Assembly: GCA_018228705.1 (NCBI GenBank)
Contig: CP073694.1
Coordinates: 1,302,001-1,366,000, forward strand
Direction: 5' to 3'
DNA: 64,000 nucleotides
Source of the DNA: Dysosmobacter sp. Marseille-Q4140
Lineage (GTDB): Bacteria; Bacillota; Clostridia; Oscillospirales; Oscillospiraceae
The notes beneath the pieces were generated by a model. The model was not told the DNA's origin. It worked only from the letters and a program-made list of their open reading frames with translations, and did not search any database. Shown here in pieces: positions 1 to 7,703 of the stretch; the first letter of the stretch is position 1, and each line of letters begins with the position of its first letter. A program made the position numbers and the translations under genes.

Positions 1-2
1 AA

Positions 3-32
3 TCCATCGAGCAGCTCACCGTGGCTGGTTGA
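3..32 (+). CDS. C-terminal end of an upstream gene (partial)
   Basis: A reading frame open from the window edge encodes SIEQLTVAG and ends in TGA about 45 bases before the flavodoxin start. It may be the tail of a gene that lies mostly outside the window. Too little is visible to name it, and it could be chance. Confidence 0.3.
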   Translation, partial: SIEQLTVAG

Positions 33-76
33 TGTTTCTACCATAACAAATCCAGAAAGAAAGGTCGTTGAGTCTT

Positions 77-499
77 ATGAGTAAAGTTGCAGTTGTGTAT
101 TGGAGCGGCACGGGAAACACCGAGGCCATGGCCATGGCGGTGGCCGAAGGAGCCAAGGGCAAGGGTGCCGAGGTGTCTGTGATCACCGCCGCAGAGTTCT
201 CCCCGGAGCAGGTCAGCGAGTATTCCGCCATCGCTTTCGGCTGCCCCTCCATGGGGTCGGAGCAGCTGGAGGAGAGCGAGTTCGAGCCTATGTTCACCGC
301 CTGTGAGGGCAGGCTGAGCGGGAAGAATATCGCCCTGTTCGGCTCCTACGGCTGGGGCGATGGCGAATGGATGCGCAGCTGGGAGTCCCGCTGCAACGAC
401 GACGGCGCCAATCTGGCCTGTGACAGCGTGATCTGCAACGAGACTCCGGACGATGACGCTCTGGCGGCTTGCCGCGAGCTGGGCGCGTCGCTGGCCTGA
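77..499 (+). CDS. Flavodoxin
   Basis: A 140-residue protein of typical short-chain flavodoxin length. The FMN-phosphate loop SGTGNTE lies at residues 10-16, and the flavin-flanking loops are seen as FGCPSMGSE near residue 54 and FGSYGWGDG near residue 90. Flavodoxins are cytoplasmic one-electron carriers that replace ferredoxin, often under iron limitation. I chose the ATG at 77; a TTG nine bases upstream is possible, and the purine-rich stretch before it does not decide between them. It is followed by a hairpin and then an AraC-type regulator that precedes a metal ATPase operon, which may link it to metal status (inference). Confidence 0.93.
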   Translation: MSKVAVVYWSGTGNTEAMAMAVAEGAKGKGAEVSVITAAEFSPEQVSEYSAIAFGCPSMGSEQLEESEFEPMFTACEGRLSGKNIALFGSYGWGDGEWMRSWESRCNDDGANLACDSVICNETPDDDALAACRELGASLA

Positions 500-509
500 C
501 AAAAACACC

Positions 510-545
510 GCAGAAGGCAGGAGGCGCTCGTCTCCTGCCTTCTGC
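510..545 (+). terminator. Terminator-like hairpin after flavodoxin
   Basis: A perfect 14-bp inverted repeat (arms 510-523 and 532-545, GCAGAAGGCAGGAG) follows the flavodoxin stop by 10 bases. No clean T-run follows, so it may act mainly as a 3' stabiliser. Confidence 0.65.
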
Positions 546-609
546 CTGTATCCCCAGTCAGCATAGGCAAAACCATTTCCGAACCCAGAGAAACAGGTCG
601 TGAGAAATC

Positions 610-1530
610 ATGCTGAAAGAATATTTATCGAGCCAGGGCTCCGCCACAGGCCGTTGGAGCAGCAGTATGCCAGGGGTGCAGATCTGCCGGTTTTCCCTGC
701 CGGAGCCGGAGCAGGAACCTCTGCGGTCTGTCCCGGTGTGCGGCGCACCGCTCCAGTTTGAGGTGCTGTTCTGCCTGACCGGCCGCCTTACTGTCCGAAC
801 GTTACAAGGTACCTCCTGCACGGTGGAGGCGCCGGGGATTTTCCTGCTCTCCGACAGCTCTGCTCTCCGCTCGTGTCGGTACAGCGGAAACCTGAGCGGT
901 GTTTTGATTGCCGTAGACGCAAAAGCCGCAAAGGAAAGCCTTGTGACGGTCTGCTCCACTTTGGGGATGAAGCTGGACACCAGGATCGTCAAGAAAAAGA
1001 TGACAGCAAGAAACGGCTGCACGGCCCTGCACGGCACACCTTGGACACAGGCTTTTTTTGAAACCGTTCGTCGTCTGTCAGAGCAGGAGCAGGAACGCTA
1101 CTGTGTTTTCAAGTCGGTGGAACTGCTGTATCTGCTCTGCACCGAGGTATCTGAATCGGATGAATCTCTCTCCGGCTCAGGCTGCCCAGTATCCCAAAGC
1201 CTCTTGGAAGTCAAGGTATACATACAGACGCATCTGTCTGATAAGCTCACCATTGCGCTCCTCTGCAAACAGTTTTCCGTTTCCCCGACCTTCTTGAAAG
1301 AAGGTTTTCGCCGCGCCTACGGCGTACCGATCCACACGTATTTGATCCAGCAGCGCCTCCGGCGAGCACAGGAGCTGATCTGCACCACCCGGATGTCCAT
1401 TCAGCAAATTGCGCAGTCTGTGGGGTATGAGGGTATGAGCCAGTTCAACGCAGCGTTCAAGCGGGAGTATGGCATGACTCCCGGCCAGTACAGAAAAATG
1501 TCGGAAACCGCAACTCTGCGTCCGTTTTGA
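610..1530 (+). CDS. AraC-family transcriptional regulator
   Basis: 306 residues. The C-terminal third (about residues 200-300) carries two helix-turn-helix motifs of the AraC/XylS type, including the typical second helix region SIQQIAQSVGYEGMSQFNAAFKR and the TPGQYRK tail. The N-terminal two thirds look like a beta-rich sensor domain but no ligand can be inferred. The ribosome site before the ATG is weak. It lies immediately upstream of, and on the same strand as, the small-peptide / DUF6110-like / P1B-ATPase operon, so it is a candidate regulator of that operon. A similar architecture (AraC with extended N-terminus) recurs at 29732-30736. Confidence 0.9.
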   Translation: MLKEYLSSQGSATGRWSSSMPGVQICRFSLPEPEQEPLRSVPVCGAPLQFEVLFCLTGRLTVRTLQGTSCTVEAPGIFLLSDSSALRSCRYSGNLSGVLIAVDAKAAKESLVTVCSTLGMKLDTRIVKKKMTARNGCTALHGTPWTQAFFETVRRLSEQEQERYCVFKSVELLYLLCTEVSESDESLSGSGCPVSQSLLEVKVYIQTHLSDKLTIALLCKQFSVSPTFLKEGFRRAYGVPIHTYLIQQRLRRAQELICTTRMSIQQIAQSVGYEGMSQFNAAFKREYGMTPGQYRKMSETATLRPF

Positions 1531-1553
1531 CAGCGACAAACTCCCACAATTCC

Positions 1554-1562
1554 TGTTATAAT
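1554..1562 (+). promoter_or_regulatory. Extended -10 promoter candidate for the metal ATPase operon
   Basis: TG-T-TATAAT forms an extended -10 element 38 bases before the ATG at 1600. A TTGACA at 1527-1532 is 24 bases away, too far for a normal -35. Seen in sequence; activity is inferred. Confidence 0.45.
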
Positions 1563-1599
1563 AACCAGACATTCCAAAGTGATCAAAGGAGTGAGAGCG

Positions 1600-1680
1600 A
1601 TGAAACAGCATCGTTTTTGGGCCTGGGGCGCTGTGATTTGCATGATTATGGTCATGGTCACCGGCTACAAGCGGAAATAA
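1600..1680 (+). CDS. 26-residue single-span membrane peptide
   Basis: A short ORF with an excellent ribosome site (AAAGGAGTGAGAGCG before ATG). The product starts MKQHRFWAWG, then has a hydrophobic stretch (AVICMIMVMVTG) and ends in YKRK, as expected of a one-span membrane peptide with a positive tail. It sits 18 bases before the DUF6110-like gene and shares its promoter. Function is unknown. Small membrane proteins are common partners in organelle-forming or metal-transport operons, and its place here suggests a role with the ATPase (inference). Confidence 0.65.
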   Translation: MKQHRFWAWGAVICMIMVMVTGYKRK

Positions 1681-1698
1681 GGGAAAGGAAGTATTGCA

Positions 1699-1971
1699 AT
1701 GAGTGTTTATACGAAACTGGCCTGCTTTGCGGGCGGTGCGTTATTTGGCTCTTTTGGCGTTAAGCTGCTGTCCAGCAAGGACGCCAAAAAGGCCTATGTC
1801 CATATCACGGCCGCTGGCCTGCGGATGAAGGACTCGGTCATGGGAACCGTGACCACGGTGCAGGAGAACGCCGCGGACATTCTGGCCTCCGCCAAGGAGC
1901 TGAACGAGGACCGGGCTGCAAAGGAAGCGGAGGAAGCCGCCGCTGCCAATCTGGAAAGCGAAGAAGCCTGA
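1699..1971 (+). CDS. DUF6110-like small protein
   Basis: 90 residues: an N-terminal hydrophobic, glycine-rich segment (CFAGGALFGSFGVKLL, about residues 9-24) followed by a long charged helix rich in Ala, Glu and Asn. It looks like a membrane-anchored protein with a cytoplasmic amphipathic or coiled tail. I recall this pattern from the DUF6110 family, which is found next to heavy-metal P-type ATPases in clostridia; this is recall, not a search. It has a strong ribosome site (GGAAAGGAAG) and stands between the 26-residue peptide and the ATPase. Confidence 0.75.
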   Translation: MSVYTKLACFAGGALFGSFGVKLLSSKDAKKAYVHITAAGLRMKDSVMGTVTTVQENAADILASAKELNEDRAAKEAEEAAAANLESEEA

Positions 1972-1981
1972 TTGACCCCGA

Positions 1982-2008
1982 GGGAGCCGCCAGCGGCTCC
2001 CTTATTTC
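1982..2008 (+). terminator. Intra-operon hairpin with T-rich tail
   Basis: GGGAGCC / GGCTCCC arms (1982-1988 and 1995-2001) are followed by TTATTTCTT and then at once by the ATPase ribosome site. It could attenuate transcription into the ATPase gene relative to the two small genes. Confidence 0.55.
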
Positions 2009-2023
2009 TTGAAGGAGGAATCT

Positions 2024-4117
2024 ATGAACGCAACCATATTGCACGAGAGCCGGGGGCGCATCCGGTTCCGGCTGCGCCAGAAACGAATGACGCTGGCACA
2101 GGCGGATCTGCTGGAAGCCTGGCTCCAAGGAAAATCCTGGACACGCCAGGTCACCGTCCATGAACGCACCTGTGCTGTGATCCTGTACTACGATGGGGAT
2201 CGACAAACCGTGCTGGAGGCCATCCGGCAGTTTTCATGGCAGGAGGCAGAGCAGACCACTGCGCTGCCCGCCCACAGCAGCCGGGCGCTGAACCGGGAAT
2301 TCGAGGAGAAACTGGTAACTAAGGTAGTGTGCAAAGCTGCCTGTACCCTGTTTCTCCCACCTCCATTGCGGATTGCCCGCATACTCTGGCACATGATCCC
2401 CTTTGTACGGCGGGGACTGCGCTGCCTGCTGCGCCGCCGCATCAAGGTGGAACTGCTGGATGCCCTGTCTATTTCCATTTCCGCCTGCAGAAGGGACTTT
2501 GGAACCGCCGGAATGGTCATGTTCCTGCTGGAGGTGGGCGAACTGCTGGAGGAGTGGACAAGAAAGAAATCTGTGGCGGATCTGGCCCGGTGCATGTCGC
2601 TGAATGTGGACCGGGTCTGGCTGCGCACAGCCCAGGGCGAAGTGCTGGTCCCCGTGTCCCAGATCCAGCCGGGGGATGCGGTAGTCGTCCGCGCCGGCGG
2701 CATCGTCCCCGTGGACGGCCTGGTGCTGGAGGGGGAGGTCACCGTCAATCAGGCGTCCCTCACCGGTGAGTCCATCCCGGTGCCCAAGCGACCCGGAGGC
2801 GCAGTCTATGCCGGCACCGTGGTGGAGGAGGGCGAGTGTGTGCTGGAGGTGAAGCAGGCCTCCGGTCAGAGCCGCTATGACCAAATCGTTCACATGATCG
2901 AGCAGTCGGAGCAGATGAAGTCGGAGGCTGAGAGCAAGGCTGCCAATCTGGCGGACAAGCTGGTGCCCTATACCTTTGTAGGGAGCCTGCTGAGTTTTGC
3001 TCTTACCCGCAATGTGGCACGGGCTTTGTCGGTGCTGATGGTGGACTTCTCCTGCGCCCTGAAACTGGCCATGCCTCTGGCCGTCCTCTCTGCCATGCGG
3101 GAGGCGGGACGGGCCCATATCACCGTCAAGGGCGGCAAGTTCCTGGAGGCGGTGGCTACCGCCGACACCATCGTTTTCGACAAGACCGGCACCCTGACCC
3201 ACGCCTGCCCCCGGGTGGCTCAGGTGGTGTCCTTCGGTGGCAAAGAGGAATCCGAAATGCTGCGGCTGGCTGCCTGTCTGGAGGAGCACTTCCCCCATTC
3301 CATGGCCAACGCCGTGGTGGAGGAGGCCAAGCGCCGGGGCCTGCGCCACGAGGAGTACCACTCCAAGGTGGAGTATCTGGTGGCTCACGGCATCGCAAGC
3401 ACCGTCGATGAGGAGCGAGTCCTCATCGGCAGCGCCCACTTTATCTTTGAGGATGAGGGCTGCGTCATTCCAGAGGGCGAGCAGGAACGCTTTGATGCGC
3501 TGCCGCCGGAGTATTCCCACCTGTATCTGGCGGTGGGGGGACAGCTGGCCGCTGTGATCTGCATCTCCGACCCGCTGCGGGAGGAGGCGAAGGAAGTCCT
3601 GTCCACCCTCCGTGCTCTGGGAGTCACCAGTACCGTCATGCTCACCGGCGACAGCTACCGCACCGCCGCAGCCATCGCCGCACAGGTGGGAGTGGATGAC
3701 TTCCGCGCCGGAGTCCTGCCGGCGGACAAGGCGGAGTATGTGGCACGGCTACGCCGGGAGGGGCATACCGTCCTGATGGTGGGCGACGGCATCAACGACT
3801 CACCGGCCTTGTCCGAGGCGGATGCAGGCATTGCCATCAGCGACGGCGCCGCCATCGCCCGGGAGATTGCAGACATCACCATTGCCGCCGACAGCCTCTG
3901 GGAGCTTGTAGAGCTGCGTCGGATCGCCATGGCGCTGATGGCGCGCATCCACTCCAACTATCGCTTTGTTATCGGCTTCAACGGCGCCCTGATCGCTCTC
4001 GGCGTGGCCGGTGTCCTGCCGCCTGCCACCTCCGCCACGCTGCACAATCTTTCCACCCTGGGCGTCAGCTTACGGAGTATGAGTGCATTACCACTTAGCA
4101 AAAAGAATACACCATGA
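2024..4117 (+). CDS. Heavy-metal P1B-type ATPase, FezB/P1B-6-like
   Basis: 697 residues; the start at ATG 2024 has a GAAGGAGGAA site (a TTG at 2009 would overlap it). The N-terminus carries an arginine-rich HMA-like motif, SRGRIRFRLRQ, instead of a Cys-x-x-Cys metal site. Core P-type motifs are intact: TGES near residue 247, phosphorylated Asp in DKTGTLT near 386, GDGINDSPAL near 586. The transport helix reads FSCALKLAMP (Ser 343, Cys 344) where zinc and copper pumps have CPC. That motif and the N-terminal motif fit the P1B-6 group, which includes the ferrosome ATPase FezB, thought to move iron. Substrate here is therefore probably iron, not shown. Two small genes precede it in the same operon and a terminator follows. 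Confidence 0.9.
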   Translation: MNATILHESRGRIRFRLRQKRMTLAQADLLEAWLQGKSWTRQVTVHERTCAVILYYDGDRQTVLEAIRQFSWQEAEQTTALPAHSSRALNREFEEKLVTKVVCKAACTLFLPPPLRIARILWHMIPFVRRGLRCLLRRRIKVELLDALSISISACRRDFGTAGMVMFLLEVGELLEEWTRKKSVADLARCMSLNVDRVWLRTAQGEVLVPVSQIQPGDAVVVRAGGIVPVDGLVLEGEVTVNQASLTGESIPVPKRPGGAVYAGTVVEEGECVLEVKQASGQSRYDQIVHMIEQSEQMKSEAESKAANLADKLVPYTFVGSLLSFALTRNVARALSVLMVDFSCALKLAMPLAVLSAMREAGRAHITVKGGKFLEAVATADTIVFDKTGTLTHACPRVAQVVSFGGKEESEMLRLAACLEEHFPHSMANAVVEEAKRRGLRHEEYHSKVEYLVAHGIASTVDEERVLIGSAHFIFEDEGCVIPEGEQERFDALPPEYSHLYLAVGGQLAAVICISDPLREEAKEVLSTLRALGVTSTVMLTGDSYRTAAAIAAQVGVDDFRAGVLPADKAEYVARLRREGHTVLMVGDGINDSPALSEADAGIAISDGAAIAREIADITIAADSLWELVELRRIAMALMARIHSNYRFVIGFNGALIALGVAGVLPPATSATLHNLSTLGVSLRSMSALPLSKKNTP

Positions 4118-4119
4118 CG

Positions 4120-4162
4120 AATAAGGAGAGGCAATCTACAGAGATCGCCTCTCCTTATTTTA
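4120..4162 (+). terminator. Rho-independent terminator of the ATPase operon
   Basis: 13-bp arms AATAAGGAGAGGC (4120-4132) and GCCTCTCCTTATT (4147-4159) with a T-rich tail, beginning two bases after the ATPase stop codon. Confidence 0.88.
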
Positions 4163-4229
4163 CTTCTTTCTAAATGGGTAATTATTTTCCTGATACATGC
4201 CTCTATATACCCAACGCCTGTGCATGGAA

Positions 4230-4309
4230 AAAACCGTGCTGCTTGTCACGCATGATCCCACAGAGCTGGATATGCTGGGTGTGCCGAATTGCTGACAGAA
4301 CTGGAATAA
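4230..4309 (+). pseudogene. C-terminal remnant of an ABC transporter ATPase
   Basis: Translation gives KTVLLVTHDPTELDMLGVP, then after a one-base shift ELLTELE and a stop. This matches the switch-histidine (VTHDP) and tail of NitT/TauT-type ABC ATPases. No upstream Walker region remains. A longer remnant of the same kind lies at 36456-36781, where the tail reads VTHDPAVLEALGANELLAELP. Confidence 0.7.
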
Positions 4310-4362
4310 AAAACGGGCTTCACAGATGTCAAAATGCTTCTATGGAGTCCGTTCTTTTTCTG

Positions 4363-4707
4363 TCAGCAGGACGGGGTCTTCACGACCACCAGGTACATCT
4401 TAAACGCTGTCACCGCCTGTACTGCGTGAGGGATGCCGGCAGGCATGATAATGGCTTCTCCTGCGTTTAGGGTGTGGGGAACGCCGTCAATGGTAATTTG
4501 TGCCGTTCCTTCCAAAATAGTCGCCATAGCGTCTCCGGGAGCAGCGTGGGTGCTGATGGTCTCACCCGCATCAAAGGCAAACAGGGTGATCCCCGCACCG
4601 GGCTGTTGGGCCAGGGTCAGGCTGACAACCTTACCCCCTTCATATTCCACTTGCCCCTTCAAGGCAAAGGGCTGCGCATGAGGCACATTCTTAATCAGAG
4701 TTTCCAT
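4363..4707 (-). CDS. Cupin-domain protein (second of two)
   Basis: 114 residues forming a single small cupin barrel. The two cupin motifs are visible around residues 50-75 (HAAPGDAMATILEG, with the conserved Gly-Asp and Glu-Gly) and 82-98 (GEAIIMPAGIPHAV, with the terminal His). Such proteins bind a metal or small ligand; no reaction can be assigned. It is the last gene of a minus-strand run that starts at 7574 with an ABC substrate-binding protein and lies 20 bases after its paralogue. The pair is probably an intracellular sensor or enzyme for the transported compound (inference). Confidence 0.88.
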   Translation of the reverse strand: METLIKNVPHAQPFALKGQVEYEGGKVVSLTLAQQPGAGITLFAFDAGETISTHAAPGDAMATILEGTAQITIDGVPHTLNAGEAIIMPAGIPHAVQAVTAFKMYLVVVKTPSC

Positions 4708-4727
4708 GAGTTATTCCTCCTAAATCA

Positions 4728-5057
4728 TTATGAAAGCGTGATCTGCAGCAGCTTGCAGCCATCCGGAGCAACTACTGCGTGGGGGGTATGGGCGGGAACT
4801 GCCAGGCAATCGCCCGTTTGAAGACAGCGGCTGTCCTCCCCCACAGAGACATAAAGCGCCCCCTCCAGAATGTAGTAGAGGGTATCGCCAAAATAGCATT
4901 CCTCACTGATACTCTCCCCGTCGCCGAAGGCCAAAAGAGTCATTTGGCAGTGTTCCTGCCGGCTCATAGCCATACTGACCACGCGGCCAGGTTGAATCTG
5001 AATCAGCTGGGTGAGCTGCTGGGGCTGCTGTGTGGGCAGGTTGCGTAAAAAGTCCAT
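4728..5057 (-). CDS. Cupin-domain protein (first of two)
   Basis: 109 residues, one cupin domain: GDTLYYILEGALYVSVGE near residues 57-74 and GDCLAVPAHTPHAV near 82-95. Both histidines of PAHTPH are present, but the first-motif His-x-His is replaced (SEECYFGD), so metal binding may be partial. A paralogue follows at 4363-4707. It stands 78 bases after the ABC ATPase gene on the same strand. Function unknown; small stand-alone cupins often serve as isomerases or ligand binders. Confidence 0.87.
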   Translation of the reverse strand: MDFLRNLPTQQPQQLTQLIQIQPGRVVSMAMSRQEHCQMTLLAFGDGESISEECYFGDTLYYILEGALYVSVGEDSRCLQTGDCLAVPAHTPHAVVAPDGCKLLQITLS

Positions 5058-5135
5058 TACTCATACCTCCATGGGTCGTTTTATCCTTATGATACCCCAG
5101 GAAACGGGATCATTCCATTGCCACAGCAACAACGA

Positions 5136-5822
5136 TCAGGCTGTGATGCGACCAATAATTTCCCGCCGGATCTCAGTCAGCTCCGGTGCCGAGGCATCCC
5201 GGCCTTCCCGGCCAGGCAGGGTGATCCATGTTTGAATGGTGGTTGGCCTGGGTGTCAGGACAGCAATTCGGGTGGCCACGGTCAACGCCTCATCAATTTC
5301 GTGGGTGACAAACAGAACACCCGGCTTTTTGATCTGCCAGATCTCCAGAAGCATATTCACCATCTCCATGCGAATGCCGTAGTCCAGCCCCTGAAAGGGC
5401 TCATCCATCAGGAAGAACTTTCCGCCAAAATGGAAGGCCCGTGCCAGCGCACAGCGACGGGCCATGCCCCCGGAGAGCTGCGTGGGGTAGTATCCCTCAA
5501 AGCCTTTCAGCCCTACATCTGAAATGAGGGTACGCACTGCCTCCGGCTCAGCATCCTCACGAACCAGACGAATGTTTTCTTCCACTGTTCGCCACGGCAG
5601 CAGGCGTGGACTTTGAAACATATAGCTCAGCCGAGTATTGGTTCCCTCGATGGTACCCGTGTCAGGTGTTGCCAGGCCTGAAATCAGGTTAAGAAGCGTG
5701 GTCTTTCCGCAGCCGGAGGGACCGATCAGGGCCACGATCTCCCCCGGAGAAAGGGTCAAAGACAAATCAGACAGGACAGGTAATCCGTCATAGGACTTGG
5801 TAATCCCACTCAGTTTCAGCAT
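5136..5822 (-). CDS. ABC transporter ATP-binding protein, NitT/TauT type
   Basis: 228 residues from the ATG at 5822, which has an AAAGAAGGTG site; a longer frame to 5879 exists but overlaps the permease more. Walker A is GPSGCGKTT (near residue 36), the signature LSGGMARRCALARA, Walker B FFLMDEPFQGLD, and the switch histidine VTHEIDEAL. This is the energising subunit of an importer of small organic anions such as nitrate, sulfonates or thiamine precursors. It overlaps the permease gene by seven bases, so translation is probably coupled. Two decayed relatives occur at 4230-4309 and 36456-36781. Confidence 0.93.
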   Translation of the reverse strand: MLKLSGITKSYDGLPVLSDLSLTLSPGEIVALIGPSGCGKTTLLNLISGLATPDTGTIEGTNTRLSYMFQSPRLLPWRTVEENIRLVREDAEPEAVRTLISDVGLKGFEGYYPTQLSGGMARRCALARAFHFGGKFFLMDEPFQGLDYGIRMEMVNMLLEIWQIKKPGVLFVTHEIDEALTVATRIAVLTPRPTTIQTWITLPGREGRDASAPELTEIRREIIGRITA

Positions 5823-6580
5823 GTCACACCTTCTTTCCCGCAAAAAGCCATCCTCAGCAATCTCTGTGTAAGATAGCATCCCAATACCAACAGCAACGAC
5901 CAGGCAATGATGGCATCGGGCTCAATGTTGAGCCGGGCTGTGGTGATGGCTCCTCCGATTCCGCTGTTTGTGGTAAGAACCTCTCCCATAACTGCCAGCT
6001 TCCATCCGCCTCCGATCACGATTTCCAGCGCTGAGCGGAAATAGGGGCGGATAGACGGAAGGGTTACATGGCGCAGCGTCTTCCAGCGGGAAAATTGGTA
6101 AAGGCGTGCCATCTCCAACAGCCGTGGATCTACGCTGCGGACGCCGTGACTAAGGTTGATCACCACAGTTGGAACTGTGGCTGTGGCTACAATGAAGACG
6201 CAGGGCTTTCCGTTAAATCCGAACCACACCAGTGCCAGAACCACCCAACATACGGGCGGAATGGCTTGGAGTACATGGATCAGTGGGGTTCCCACGTCCT
6301 CTATCTTGGGACACAGGCCAAACAACAGTCCCAGAACAGCGCCAACTCCCACACCGATGGCCAATCCGGCAATCAGCCTCAGGATTGTTGTTCCTATGGT
6401 GGCTCCGAAGTCCGACTGCGTCATCAACCTAACCAATGTGGAAAGGACCTGGGCAATGGGGGGCACCACCAGCGGCGGGAAAAAGAGAGCGGCCAGCTGC
6501 CAGGCTCCCAGCAGTAGGCACACTCCCAAGGCACGGCGGAACCATAGTCCCGTCTTACCCTGCATAGAACAGTCCCTCAT
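5816..6580 (-). CDS. ABC transporter permease, NitT/TauT type
   Basis: 254 residues (or 249 from an equally good ATG at 6565). Hydrophobic segments span the protein, and the EAA-like loop is seen as GGWKLAVMGEVLTTNSGIGGAI near residue 200. The family forms the membrane channel for SsuC/TauC-like importers. It overlaps the binding-protein gene upstream by 26 bases and the ATPase gene downstream, so the three subunits form one transcript. Substrate unknown. Confidence 0.93.
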   Translation of the reverse strand: MRDCSMQGKTGLWFRRALGVCLLLGAWQLAALFFPPLVVPPIAQVLSTLVRLMTQSDFGATIGTTILRLIAGLAIGVGVGAVLGLLFGLCPKIEDVGTPLIHVLQAIPPVCWVVLALVWFGFNGKPCVFIVATATVPTVVINLSHGVRSVDPRLLEMARLYQFSRWKTLRHVTLPSIRPYFRSALEIVIGGGWKLAVMGEVLTTNSGIGGAITTARLNIEPDAIIAWSLLLVLGCYLTQRLLRMAFCGKEGVTC

Positions 6581-7574
6581 CGGGCAACTCTCCGCCGATC
6601 ATAGAGGGCTCAAAGTTGTAAAGAAGGTTATAGAAGGTATCCAGCTCCTCTTTGGCATCCTGGGCACTCTTAAAAGTCAAGCCCATATTGGGAATGGCAG
6701 CTTCTACCACAGCAGCGTTCATATCCAGATACTCCTCAGCCAGAGCAGCAGCCTCGGTCGGGTGATCCAGCACCCACTGCACGCTCTCCTCATAAGCCGC
6801 CTGGAACTGGGCGGCCAGCTCCGGGTTCGCGTCCAGGAAGGTCTGCGTGGTGCCGAAGCCCGCGTTGGGGATCATGGTATCGGTGCCGGTGGATCGCTGC
6901 CACTCGGTTTCAAAGCTGAGTGCCCGGCGCACATTCTCATTCTGTACCATGGCGGAAGTAACCTGGGGCTCGATCAAGGTGGCGTATTCCGCCTCCCCGG
7001 AGGCCAAAAGGGCGGCTACTTCTGCAGTACTGGCGTAGACCACCTGGACATTTTCACCCACCGTCAGGCCGGCTTCACTCATAAAATACTGGGTGAGCGC
7101 ATCCGGAGGAGAGGACTGAAGCGGGATATATACCGTCTTGCCCTCCAGGTCACTCCAGGTTGTGAAATTCGGATCGGTGGTCATAAAGTACGTAACGCCC
7201 CAGGTGTTCACATTCATCAGACGTACATCAAGTCCCTTATTATAGAGGGTGGATATCACGGTCAGGGGAAATGCGTACAGGTCATGTTCTCCGCCCTGGA
7301 CCATAGCCAGAAGTTCTTCCGGGGCATTCCACACATTCAGGTCAATTGTCACATTCTCCCCCAGCAGCTGCTCCTCCATCATGTGAAGAACCGGCAGAGC
7401 AGGCGGGGCAGTGGGCACGCCTACAGAGATGGTAATCGGTTCGGCGGCCTGGCTGGATTCCTCTGCTGTGTCGTTTTGGTTGGTGCTGTCCGCAGGCGCA
7501 TTGCCCCCGGCACAACCGGCCAGGGCAAAGAGCATCATAGCAGAAGCCAGGATGGAAGCAAGGGTGCGTTTCAT
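6555..7574 (-). CDS. ABC substrate-binding lipoprotein, NitT/TauT (NMT1-like) type
   Basis: 339 residues from the ATG at 7574 (TTGGAGGATC site). A lipoprotein signal peptide ends LALAGC with the lipid-modified Cys at residue 21, followed by a Gly/Asn/Ser/Glu-rich linker. The mature part has the look of the NMT1/SsuA fold: ITISVGVPTAPPALPV at the start, then a two-lobe protein including DLEGKTVYIPLQSS and a long helical tail. It would hang from the outer face of the membrane and deliver ligand to the permease. A 19-bp perfect inverted repeat sits 27 bases upstream. Confidence 0.92.
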   Translation of the reverse strand: MKRTLASILASAMMLFALAGCAGGNAPADSTNQNDTAEESSQAAEPITISVGVPTAPPALPVLHMMEEQLLGENVTIDLNVWNAPEELLAMVQGGEHDLYAFPLTVISTLYNKGLDVRLMNVNTWGVTYFMTTDPNFTTWSDLEGKTVYIPLQSSPPDALTQYFMSEAGLTVGENVQVVYASTAEVAALLASGEAEYATLIEPQVTSAMVQNENVRRALSFETEWQRSTGTDTMIPNAGFGTTQTFLDANPELAAQFQAAYEESVQWVLDHPTEAAALAEEYLDMNAAVVEAAIPNMGLTFKSAQDAKEELDTFYNLLYNFEPSMIGGELPDEGLFYAG

Positions 7575-7600
7575 TTGAGATCCTCCAATCTGAATCAATA

Positions 7601-7644
7601 TAATCCTGCTTGTGGTTAGACATAGCTAACCACAAGCAGGATTA
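7601..7644. promoter_or_regulatory. Long palindrome containing GTTAG-N6-CTAAC, upstream of the ABC operon
   Basis: A perfect 19-bp inverted repeat (7601-7619 and 7626-7644) around a six-base loop. Its inner part GTTAG-N6-CTAAC (7615-7630) recurs at 8435-8450, next to the Crp/Fnr-like gene. It may be an operator, a terminator for the regulator gene, or both. Confidence 0.6.
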
Positions 7645-7703
7645 TTACATAAAACAACAGGACCGTCCGTTGCTATGGCAACGGATAGCCCTGATTTTTC
7701 TGT

